Assembly (NCBI GenBank): GCA_034509425.1 | Contig: JAVTVJ010000076.1 | Coordinates: forward strand, 3,162,001-3,226,000 | Length of the DNA: 64,000 nt | From: Eopsaltria australis | Taxonomy: Eukaryota > Chordata > Aves > Passeriformes > Petroicidae | Reading direction: 5' to 3' | In this document: positions 24,401 through 35,163 of the stretch, one piece after another | Layout: every line of letters starts with the position of its first letter | How positions within the stretch are numbered: the first letter of the stretch is position 1 | The notes under the pieces: model-generated | The model's input: the letters and a program-made list of their open reading frames with translations, nothing else | Database searches by the model: none | What the model was told of the DNA's origin: nothing | Made by a program: the position numbers and the translations under genes

Positions 24401-26904
24401 TAAAGTGAAGTTCTTTGGCGATGCTCTACAGAATGCCAGCCATTTCTTCAGAGACATGCCAGAGTGAGGTGGGATTCATCTCACCTGACTTTAGCCACCT
24501 GGAAGTTAGATGAATATTTTTAGGTAGTCATCTGGGCTCTTGCCATAAAAGCAATAGAGAGAGCTCTCTGCATGACACAGTGCCACCTCTCCCAGGTGGA
24601 ACACCTAAGGTGGTTGGTCGGATGGTTTAAAGATGCAGTCTCTATGGGCAAGAAGCATGTCTGTCTTTGAAGAGAATTTGTCTTTGAATTTATTTAAGTG
24701 AATAGTCTGGTTGCTGAGCAAGAAAGGTCACTTCTAGTTCGTCTTCCTTCACAACACAGGGTATTAGGAAAACTTCATCGTTTTCAGATAAAGGCAATCA
24801 CTACTAGAAGGAAATTTTTTCAAGGAATGCAAGAAGATTATTAGTTCAGTTGGAATGCTATTCTTTTCAAAGCAAACTCTGAAACAATTCTTGAAGGACT
24901 CTAACAACTGTCCCTTCAAGTTGAGGTCATCGTCAGTGTCCCCTCTCACTCCCAAGTGCTGGATCCAGGTGACTCCAGTAGTTTTCCCATAGTGTTTGCT
25001 CGTGCAGTGAAATCCTGTCTATATATAGTGACTTAAAATAAACTAGTGGATTCAGTTTTATACACAAGCTCATTGATTTAATAAATAGATATTATTAAGC
25101 ATATAAAGGTTGAAGGAAAGTTAGATAAAGGCACCAGCTAATTAATCATGCAGACTGCATATTCGTCCCTGAGCTATATTTGGCTGCTGCTTAGCGAGTA
25201 AAGGGTGAGTAGATCTGTGCTTGATTACATTGAAAGAACTCTCTGTGTTGGCAAGAGAGTGAAAGCAGGTTTGTATTTACTTTTAGGGACAAAAGCAGCA
25301 TTCCTTTGACATGCGAGTTGTACTTCTTCACTGCTGACATCCCTGTTTGGAATAACTTACACCCAGCTTGCAATTTACCCCACTGCTCTAAGCGCCTTGC
25401 AGGATTTGGCCCTGCCAGATTAACATGCATTTACAAATCCAGCTGGCTGTTTGGAAGCTCCCAAAGGAGTACTTGATTGCCAATTACACTGTTTCTCCTT
25501 TCTATCAAATTGGCAAGAAACAGTAACTCAATTGATTTAAAATTATTTCTATCCCACGCAGTCTCTAAGCCGTGGAAGCAGGTTATTTTGCTCAGTTGCA
25601 TGGTGGTGTTTTACCCCATTGAATTGTGGTTTTGGGATTGCTCATCATGTGCCCTGTTGGACTCCAGTTAATAACTTGTTTGTGCTGCATTAACTGTGTT
25701 TTCTATCAGATAATTCTGCCTTTCTGTTAGGAAACAATGTCTCATAGTAAAAGTAAACACAGCTTGTGTCTAGGCTTGGGCAGGTAAATTTCAACCCAGT
25801 GATATGCATTTATTGTTTTGTTTAAATGAAATACAAAGACAGGTGTCACAGTCATAAAGGAATCATGTTGCCTGTCACTAGGAGAACAAACCATGTCTTT
25901 GCTTATTCTTTGCAAACAATTATGTTAAAAGAAGATTAATAGGGCAGAGAACACAAGCATGCAGGGTTAAGTGGTTGCAGGGTGAAGGCTGCCCATGGTG
26001 CCCTTCCTCTCTTGTGCCCTGCAGTATCCCCTGGTTTGAATTCAAAGGATTGAGCAGTCATTTCTACTGCAAACTGATTATCTTATTCTATTCCCTTCTT
26101 GAGTGGTGCTTGGGCTTTGAATGCCTGTTCAACTTCTTTCTCTTCCATACTCCAACTGAAGCTTGTAGAACAGCATTTGAATAGAGAATGATTAACATCC
26201 CAAAAGGCATCTTTCTGTAGAAGATTTTGGTTGTCTGATTTGTCTGAACACATACCCCTAGAAGGCACCAGGTATGTGCTGGGAGAAGCTGGTGCCAGCT
26301 GGATCTGCTGAGGACCATTACACCTGGAGGTGCCGGAGTAGGTGGGGGTGTGGTGTGTTCAGGTAGAAACTGCCCATGAAACCTTTGTTTCAGAATGTGT
26401 CTGTGACAGAAGGGTTGGGATGCAGTTGCCCACGGAGCCTTCAGCTGAGCCTCTGTTCTCCTAACCCCCTTTTGTCCTCCCTCCCTGCCTTCCAGCTCAT
26501 GCAGCAGGTGGCAAGAGCACCCTCATGATCAGCAAGCCCTCACAGCTCTGTGGTCCTGACTTATCTGAGAGCAGTCTCATTGCCTGCAGGCAGGGAGACA
26601 GTGGGGAGAAGAGCTTGGGCTGCTCCTGGACACACACAATAGTGATTGTTGTTTCACCATGTAACTTCCTTGGTTGGGAAAGATAAATATAAAATACCCT
26701 TGTGTGGCAGTGATAAATGGCAAGCTCATTTAGTAGCAGACTCTCTAGCGTCAGCCATCATTAGGCATGCATGCAGCACACTTTTCTATTGGATTTTGCA
26801 GTTGTTTTCTTTGAAATACTGAGGTGCAGGAATTTTCTCACTGTAAGCTTTGGATGAGAGTTTATTAGGCGCAGGCTTTCTTTGCCTACCCATGGTATAG
26901 CTTT

Positions 26905-27300
26905 TTTTCATCCTCCTCCCTTCCTGTCCTCTCTGTCCTCTCTTCTGGTTCATCTCCCCAGCCTAACTGTCCATACCTTCCACTGTCTAGGCTTTCGTTC
27001 CAGCCTTATACTCCTTGTCAGGGTGTTTGTTGCTGTCTAAGCTTCTCCCTCTGGACCCCATAACTGCATGTTTTCCCTTCTTTGGCTCTATTTCTCCAGT
27101 GTTCAGATAACCATATTCTTGTTTTGTGGGAGTCCCAGCTTCCTCCTTTGTGTACAGTGCCAAATCTCCTCTTCCTGCTTCTCAGGTTTTCATTCCCTGG
27201 TTTTCTTCTCAGCATCCTTGACACAGCCTCTTCTCTCTATTTTCCTCTTTCTTTCCCCCCTCATCCTCACTTGCTGGTTTCTTTTTTTTTTTTTTTAATT
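26905..27300. repeat. Polypyrimidine-rich region ending in T15
   Basis: The plus strand is strongly C/T-rich over about 400 bp, with blocks such as CATCCTCCTCCCTTCCTGTC and TTTCCTCTTTCTTTCCCCCC, and ends in 15 T at 27282-27296. It is interrupted by purines, so it is a biased region and not a clean microsatellite. Confidence 0.7.
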
Positions 27301-27537
27301 TTTATATGGTTTTTTTGAAGTGTTTTTTTTTCTTACTGCCTTGGGAGACTGCCGAGAGCACTGACAAGCACAGTGCCTGCACTGATTTCTGGGACAAACA
27401 GGTTGCAAAGCCAGGTACAGCCAGTAACAGCAATTGCATGTGACATCTTATTTGATAGGGAGTGGATCACATCTGATTTGCAGGAACAGCACAGATCAGC
27501 ACTGAGCTTATAGGAAATGAGCAACAACTCTTCCTCA

Positions 27538-27593
27538 GTGACAGTTTTTTGAAGGCTTGTAATTTGTGACAGTTTTTTGAAGGCTTGTAATTT
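27538..27593. repeat. Perfect 28-bp tandem duplication
   Basis: The 28-bp unit beginning GTGACAGTTTTTTGAAGG occurs at 27538-27565 and is repeated without any mismatch at 27566-27593. Perfect identity in non-coding DNA indicates a very recent event. Confidence 0.96.
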
Positions 27594-28940
27594 GGGAGAG
27601 AAAATGGGCAGCATTGAATGGAGAAAAGAAATAAAATACTGAGACTTGAAGGCTGCTCCCATGCCCATTCAAAGTCCATCTTGCAGAAGACATGGACAGT
27701 AGAAGTCTTCAGACAGCTCTAATTTATTAAAGTGAGTCATAAAAAAGGACTTGTTCTGTCTTCAGTAAGTTTCAAAGGTACTCACCATGGTACAGGCAGT
27801 CTGGCCTGGAAAACCTCAGGCAGTTACAGGTTACAGTCTGGATGAATAGCAAGTAAGCCATCAAAAACAGTGCTTGTGGAAGGCATTTCCAGGAAACTAA
27901 CCCCAGGTGTTGTTACCAGCAGCTAACATGTGTGGACTTGTTCATGCACCTGCATAGCACAACCAGTTATTTCCGTGTAGCACTTAATGCAGCTGGCAAT
28001 CAACAAGATGCTTTCTTGTGTAGAGTACTATGAATGAAGATCAGAATACCAGCTTGGTTTTGGATAGCTGTTACACTGGAATACTGTAAGCTCTGTGATA
28101 GTGAATGTCTATTCAGGAAGCAGTGTAGAAGAGCCTGTTGGGTAGAGCCAGTTCACTCCAGTTGCAGAGCATTGCTCAGGCTCACCCAGCCACCAATTTG
28201 TGGTGAAGAATAGGACAATTTCAGTGATGTGCAAACTTCTTTATACAAGCAATTTGTAAAGCCTTTGGAAATAGTATTAAAGAAACAAGACATTATTATA
28301 CAGTTGACCAGCTAAGTTGACCTTTAGCCAGTAATCCTGCTTACTAAGCATATTATCAGGAGGAATACACTAGTCTAGACGCTTTTTGTGATTTTTAACT
28401 TTGGTATGCAGTTACTCTGAAATAACAGGCTTTGAAAGGAAAATTGTCTGAAATGGTGAGTTCTTCACTGCAAGCATTAAGTACATTGAAAGAGAGAAAA
28501 CATTAAGTATTAAAGGGCTCTTCAACCTATTGGAAAAAGAGAGCACAAAGAGATGTCTAAAAGCTGGGACAGACAAACTTGCACAGAAAATGAGGCACAT
28601 TTTTAACAGAGTTACAATCCATTGGAACAAATTAACCTTTGAAATGTTAGATTTTTCTTTCTGTTTTCAAATTAAGTCTTGTTTTAGCCCAACAAAACTG
28701 ATCTTCAGTGAAACAGAAAGTACTGAGATCTGTGGGGGAGTAGCTGGGAGATGTATGTTTACCTGTAATGTAAAGATCAAGTTGCATGATTTGATGGAGT
28801 TTTCTGAACTTGTGTTGTGAATTCAGCAGCAAGTGCTTGTCCGTACTTCTTCCTAAGGTATCCACCACCTCTCTTCCTTTGATTTCTAGCTATGTTGTAC
28901 ATGCACATTGGTGCACAGACCCCTTTTTGTTTGTTTCATT

Positions 28941-28997
28941 GGTTGGTTTTTGTTTTTTGTTTTCTTTTGGTTGGTTTTTTGTTTTTTGTTTTCTTTT
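28941..28997. repeat. 28/29-bp tandem duplication, T/G-rich
   Basis: A unit of GGTTGGTTTTT followed by GTTTTTTGTTTTCTTTT occurs at 28941-28968 and again at 28969-28997. The second copy has one extra T. The strand contains only G, T and C. Confidence 0.93.
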
Positions 28998-29691
28998 GAC
29001 ACAATTCAGTTGATATGGAGCCTCACAGTGTCTGAGCATAGCAGGCATAAGTGTGATGGTTTCTGAAAGGAAGGAAATAACTGCTTCCCTGTAATGCAGA
29101 TGCCTCAGGCACCTCTCAGTGCCCTTATCATGCACTCTGTATCAGCCCCTGGCCTGAAAGGGCTTCTTTTGCTTGTTGATTAATTGGCTGTGAGATGTGG
29201 AAACCAACCTGAGCCAGTTCCAAGGAGACCCATATTAATCACACCATCATGCAAACCATATATGGCAAACTGAGTAAGCAGCTGCTTTCGAAAATCTTTG
29301 AGAGACTTTAAAGCATAGGGACAAGAGCCATACATGCATACTTTTGATAGCTAAATAAAGCCTTAATTCTAAGCATGAAGTTCCAGCAGACAAATGAAAT
29401 GGAGCATCTGGATTCTCTTAATGTATCCTTTCAAAAAAGAGGGGGGAAAATGTTTATGACTAAAGTATGAATGATCATAGAATCCATATGCTGAGCAGGG
29501 AGCCTTGTTGGGGGACTGACAAGAAAGCTCTTGGGAACTACCTGTAGGTTTAGGTAATACCAGGGAGCAGGCTTTTGGGATTGCATGCATGCATTTACCT
29601 GACTGCTAGTCTAAGCTCAGTTTACACAGAAAGTCAAGATCTTGTTGCCTCTGCCTTTATCTTTTATGTGGCACACAATGTCATGTGCAAT

Positions 29692-30400
29692 TAGAATCGT
29701 AGAATGGTTTGGGTTGGAAGGGTGCTGAAAGATCATCTAGTTCCAACCCCCCCTGCTGTGAGCTGGAATGCTATTCACTAGATCAGGCTTCTCAGGGCCC
29801 CATCCAGCCTGACCCTGAGCATTTGGAGGAATGGGGCATCCTCAGCTTCCCTGTGCAACCTGTTCCGGTGCCTCACCACCCTCACAGTAAAGAATTTCTC
29901 CATAATATCTAATCTAAACCTACTCTTTTTCTATTGAAAGCCATTTCCCCTTGTTTTTTCACTGCATGCCATTATGAAAAGCCCCTCTTCAGATCTCTTG
30001 TAGCCTCTAGGTACTAAAAGGTGCTATAAGGTCTCCCTGGAGCCTTTTCTTCTCCAGGTTGGACAACCCCAACCCTTTCAGCCTGTCTTCATAGGAGGAG
30101 TGCTCCAGCCCAATTATCATCTCCATGTTACCTCTGACCTCACTCCAACAGGTCCATGTCATTTTTATGTTAGGGGCTGGACACAGCACTCCGGATGGGG
30201 TCTCACTGGAGGGGAGGAAAGGCGCAGAATCTCTAGCCCAGGACAATTGGCTTTCTGGGCTGTGAGGGCCCACTGCCAGGTCATGTTGAGCTGCTCATCC
30301 ACCAGCATGCCCACGTCCTTGTCCTCAAGGCTGCTTGGCTTGTTGAACTTGATGAGGTTCTTATGGGCCCACCTCTCCAGCATATCCAAGCCTCTCTGAA
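29692..30400 (-). mobile_element. CR1 LINE, 5'-truncated, 3' end present
   Basis: This second good CR1 copy is on the minus strand. Its 3' end at 29692 reads TTAGAATCGTAGAATGG on the plus strand, followed by GGGTTGGAAGGGTGCTG and the 3' UTR. Upstream is the ORF2 C-terminal part. The 5' truncation lies at about 30400, where the match fades after the coding stretch for [16 protein letters not shown]. The 3' UTR resembles that of the copy at 19465, so both probably belong to the same or close subfamilies. Confidence 0.94.
29778..30392 (-). pseudogene. CR1 ORF2 C-terminal remnant, frameshifted
   Basis: From the 5' side the frame reads [17 protein letters not shown], then [21 protein letters not shown] deletion follows, removing most of the residues between AQKAN and the RPHxECCVQ motif (RPHPECCVQ here). 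A frameshift leads into a second frame with GLEHSSYEDRLKGLGLSN and LEKKRLQGDLI. After further breaks come RFRLDI, EKFFTVRVVRHRNRL and the terminal ...ALRSLI with TAG at 29778-29780. It is non-functional. Unlike the copy at 19558-20252 it keeps the RFRLDI segment. Confidence 0.9.
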
Positions 30401-30636
30401 TAGCAAAGATATGTTGAACAGCAGTTTTATTTCAGGAGCCCCTTCTCATTCTGTGGCCCATGGGGGAATCAGGGCAGTGGAGGAAGTAATAAAGTATATT
30501 GGGCTAATTATACCTCAGGTCTAAAGGCATGGGTACAGGTGACTGCAGACAGCCTGGGCGTGCTGAGATCTGGCATTGCTGAGAGTTTGTGACTTGGGCT
30601 TTGCAAGGTGCACAGTATTGCACAACAAAGAAATTA

Positions 30637-30697
30637 TATGCAATTAAAATATGCTTCATTAGTAATTATTTAAATGCAATTAAATTATGCTTAATAG
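30637..30697. repeat. Duplicated AT-rich 25-bp motif
   Basis: ATGCAATTAAA followed by ATATGCTTCATTAG at 30638-30662 recurs as ATGCAATTAAA followed by TTATGCTTAATAG at 30674-30697, 36 bp apart. A TAATTA lies between them. The unit resembles POU/homeodomain binding motifs. Confidence 0.75.
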
Positions 30698-31044
30698 ACT
30701 GTGTAAGCTCATGCCCACACCTAACTCTGCTGTGACTCTGCATAATGCACCAATACACCAGCCTTTCTGGAAAGGCAAATCCACTCATTAAGCAGGTGTT
30801 TCCTCGCTCACTCTGCTCTTTTTTTTTTTTTCACTAACATTTTGCCCAGGGGGGAACCTGATTATTCACTTGCAATTAGAGGAAATCACAGCCAGTTGGT
30901 AGTGAGTTGGTGTAGGAGCACTTTTTACCGGCCTTGTAAGTAGGTATTTTTTGTTGTTTTGTCAATTCCATCAGTGAATTAAGCTCTGGGAAGAATTATT
31001 CAGAAAGCCTATGCTTTAGGAAGCAATGGGACTCTGTTCCAGGA

Positions 31045-31310
31045 GTGTTTGTTTTCTTTAGGATTTCTCACTTCCCCTTACTCAGACTCTGTCTTGTTGC
31101 TTTCCTCCTTCCCACCTGTCCCATTCCCTCATTGCTTCACGTTTTTATTTGTCATTCTTTCTACATCCCTGTGTCATGTTCTTCCTTCACACTTTTGTCA
31201 GTCATTGCTTGCTTCCTCTTTCTCATTCCATCCACTGCTGCCCTGGTTAGCTTCCCCTTCTCTCCTTTATGTTTTTTTTCCCACCCTCCCATATCTCCCG
31301 AGCATCACAT
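31045..31310. repeat. Polypyrimidine-rich region
   Basis: A C/T-biased stretch on the plus strand, with blocks such as TTTCCTCCTTCCCACC and TTCCCCTTCTCTCC. It opens a 110-codon frame that is simply a by-product of the low-complexity composition. Confidence 0.65.
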
Positions 31311-31470
31311 AATGAGGAACAGATTGGATTCCTTACTGGGCTCGTCAGGGAAGAGCACCATGTTGATGCCAGGTTGAGCTGATATGATATGATACTACAG
31401 ACAGGAGTTGGAAATAAGTAAACGTGGTTATTGTGGCACATTGAGATTCTTGGCTCTGCCCCAAGAGATT

Positions 31471-31488
31471 AAAAAAAAAAAAAAAAAA
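31471..31488. repeat. A18 homopolymer
   Basis: There are 18 consecutive A bases followed by a purine-rich G/A stretch to about 31511. No retroposed gene can be recognised before it. Confidence 0.88.
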
Positions 31489-34400
31489 GGAAGAAAATTG
31501 AAGGGGGGAGTGAGAAACCAGCTGACTAGTCTGTTGCAGCTCACTTAGAGGGGAAAAACATGCAGAGCATCAACTATATTTTTGGGGGGGCTGGTCTTAT
31601 AGTGGCTCCATCAATCATGCTACTTTATATAACTGGATTTGTACAATAAAAATAACGTGCTTTCCGCAGTTCTTGTTTGAAAGGTCTTTTTGCCAGCACC
31701 ACTGGGAACAGAAACTTTGAGGACTCCATGAATTGCTTGGAAGACTGGTGTTGGGATCCTGTCTGGGTATCACACAGATTTGATACATGGTATTTCAGTT
31801 GACTGCATGCTGTATATGGATGGTATTTTTAGTTTAGAGGAAGTTGACAGTCTCATAGAGGTACACTATAAACAGTTATTTTTTATTGATGGAGAACTGA
31901 TAGCTTGCCAGGTCCTTATGCAAGTAAAGAAAGCTGGAGCATGACCTAGACTTAGTGGCACTTCTGGGTATCTTGGTACCCATATACAGTTATTTGTTCA
32001 TGGTCTTTGTTCAATTTTTTTCATCTTTTCTTATTTATTATGACTAAACAGATAATGTAGGAGTAAACAACTCATGCCAAATAAGGGTTGTTAGTTGTGC
32101 TAGCTGATATTTATGGGTTTGCCTCAAAAATACATGTTTTTGTCTCAAAACCAAGACCTGTTCAGCAGAGTATTAATACTTCTGCCTTAAGAAGATATCT
32201 CAGTGCTCAGTTTTCTTCTGCCATGTCTTTGCACTAGATAGAGCCATGGCACTGAAGGAGTGTGAACCAAGATGAGAGGGACATAACCTCACTGTCCTCC
32301 TGCATCTGTCCAGCTCTGTGTGTGCTCCATGTGTCCTGTGTGTACATAATTATTTATAAGGCTCTGGTGATCCTTAGCTTGTGAGAGTGAGAGCAGCTTA
32401 AAGGAAAAAGTATTGCACAAGAACTGGGCAGAACCTGAGTCTCACATAAAGGAACTGAGTAACCCATTTTTGCCAGTCAGCTTTCAGTGTGCTTGATGGA
32501 CAGTTATTTATAACTCTGTTTCAACTTGCAAACATCATGACTTTATTTTCTGTTTAAACATTTTAGTGATTTTAAAGTAAGTGCTGCCCTGCGAAGGCTG
32601 GTCAGGACTGAGCTGGGGGTAACTAAGCAAATTGCCCATATTTGACTCTGGACTCCTGCACTCCTCCATAATGCTGGACTACTGTTCCAATCTGAAGTCC
32701 TCCAGCCTACATATGGGCAAGGAAGACAGTCATGTGTTCTACAAATAAAAAAGGCAGTTTCCAGCTTAGCTGGTGGGTGGACCTAACACACCCCTGCCTT
32801 TGGTGGTGACATGCCTGTGACAGGCCCCTTTCATGCCTCTCTCCTTTTCACAATTCATGGGCATGGTGGAGAGCATCCATGGACTGACTGGGGTAGATTG
32901 ATGTGATATGAGCAGTGCTCAGCACCTGGGGACTGCACCCTGCCAGTCACCTTCAGCTTCCTGCTCAAGGGACTGTGGGTTCCCTGGAAAGGATGAGCTG
33001 CTACAGGGTGGGGGCTTCAAGTTCCTTTACTTAACTGAAAATTATACACTGGAGGATTTTCAGCAAATCTGTAGATTCAGATTCCCTGAAAAGTAGATGG
33101 GCAGTTCCTCCTGATTTGGTCGCAGTTTGGTGTGGAGTATTTCCATCAATTTGTGCTTCTCTCTGTGAGCAGGATAAAAGCATTCTTTTACAGAAGTGGT
33201 GCTGGTGATAAATACATTAGCTTTCATAAGGTCCTTCCATAAGTACCAGGGAGATGAGAGCCCTCTCAGGACGAGAGTACACTTGAGGCTTGATGATGTT
33301 TCCATTGTAGTCAATTGGCTGGGACAATGAAACATCAGCTTCCCTGGAGAATACTCATGCAAATTCAGCCTTTCTCCTGGATATACTTTGTCATAACTGT
33401 GGGGGTTGAGGAGCTTTCAAAATTGACTGTCTCTCATTGTGCGGATTGGCAGAAAGAAGGGGAGCAGCAGATGTCAACAACTGTGATGCTCATCCCGGGT
33501 ACAGCAGTGCAGAATTAATGTGCTTTTTTGTGGTAAGTATTCAGCTGTTGAGGCTCCAGTCTGCCTTCACTCCCGCACGGGAGTGACAGGCTTGGCCATA
33601 CTGTCCAACTGGGATTCTCTGCTTCTGAGAACGGGGTTTGGACGTCCTCCTACTCGGGATGACATTGCTTTGCCAGTGAGATGGGAGAGGGCATCCACAG
33701 TTCTCAAGGTTTTAAAAGGCTTATTAATGCCACTGGTCAGGATATCTGAAGAAAATGTTAATCAGGACTTTCACTATAAGTGTGCTTAGTGTGACTCATC
33801 ATCCTGGGAAAAACAGTTTAAGTGTTTAAGAGCTTGCCACTTACCCTGCTCTAAGATGTCCTGGAGGAAGTGAGAAAGAAATCAACAGAGGCTTCAATAC
33901 CGAACCTGCTAAAGTTCAACGAGCCCATCCTAAGGCTGCTTTGTTCTGTAACAGGTGATACTAAATGGATCACTGATCACTTAGCAGAAAATTAATATTG
34001 GTGTTCTAGGGTTTTTCTTTTTAAAAAAGGAGAATTAAAACTAGCACACTAAGAAATTGCACCATCACCAAACTAATTTTTTCTGTGAAGCATGACATTC
34101 ATTACATGGATAAACAAGCAAACTTTAAAGGGTGAACTATTTGCCTTCTCACATGAATATTAAAGAGTGAAATCACTCTTGCTCCAGATGAGATAGTAAT
34201 ATGTTTCTTTTCTTGAGGAACAAAGTGTCGTCTTTGCTTTCTCAAAGAGGAATGCTCACATGAATCTTTCCTCCATGAAATGCCACTTCTTTGGGCAGTG
34301 TGTCAAATAATGGCCATGCTTTAAAAGAGAACAGCTTTCTAAGAATCTGTTTTTTACATTCCAAGGGATATTTTAGATCTAATCTCTGCCTTGTGGTGCT

Positions 34401-35112
34401 ATAGCTATTTATATTTCTCTAAACACCAAAAGCAATTAGACATCCTAAGAAAAATGAGTGAAACCCTTCCCTCCCCCACAGCCCCCTCAATTTGTACATT
34501 GTCTATAAGATGATATTAATATGGTCATGTAGCATGCAAACAGGTATTGCAGAAAGTATAGCTTCATGGCATGTTACCCATCATATGTCCTTAGGTTTTC
34601 TGTAGTGACACTGCTTTCTTTTCTAACTACACGTCTGAGATGCAGTCCTCTTGTCTTTGCACTAGACCTTACTGATGATGCTCTAATGTGGGATTGCATC
34701 ATCTGGCTCAGCTGGCTCCCTTTTCATAACTATTATCTTGGGCATTAAGTGGGATGGCCAGAATTTGTCTTCTGTGGTTTATTCCCTGCCTGCATGGAGC
34801 AGTGTGTGCGTGCAGGAAGATGTTTTGCTTGGTAGAGTTTTTGCTTTTTGTTTTTAAATATGCATGTCTGCTCCATGCCTGTATTCCTGGAGGAATTAAA
34901 TTTGTGGTCTTGGACTGGGCCCCAAGAATGCTTTTGCTGTAGCACTCATTGATTTAACTGCTGGTGGGGCAAAAGTAGGGCAGAAGAGAGGCATCTGTGT
35001 TGGGTTCCTCCTTGTACAGTCCTGCTTTATCATTACAGAGAAGAAGAGGACACATTTTCCTCTCTTCCCTAGGGACAAGCCCAGGACTTGGAGGCTGCTG
35101 TGAGGAGCAGGA

Positions 35113-35163
35113 TGCAGTGTGGGGAGGTGGGTGAAGAAGATGCTCCCACCTCCCCACCATGCA
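35113..35163. repeat. GC-rich inverted repeat (hairpin)
   Basis: The arms GTGGGGAGGTGGG (35119-35131) and CCCACCTCCCCAC (35145-35157) form a perfect 13-bp stem with a 13-nt loop. After two mismatched positions, TGCA at 35113-35116 pairs with TGCA at 35160-35163. It is not part of any repeat family I recognise. Confidence 0.85.

Larger units (their letters stand above)
24401..29691. other. Unassigned non-coding DNA with simple repeats
   Basis: No gene seen. Contents are a pyrimidine-rich stretch (26905-27300) ending in T15 (27282-27296), the 28-bp and 28/29-bp tandem duplications listed separately, and a short GCAT run at 29582-29593. Stretches at 25060-25210 and 25400-25560 are motif-rich and are discussed under findings. 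The longest open frame (27333-27668 minus, 111 codons) spans the 28-bp duplication and matches nothing I know. Confidence 0.55.

Noticed and set aside
29471..29486. GATCATAGAATCCATA resembling a reversed CR1 tail
   Set aside because: The adjoining sequence does not match any CR1 3' UTR.
33060..33700. Opposed frames that might be an old gene copy
   Set aside because: Neither strand gives a protein I recognise, and no repeat boundary is visible.
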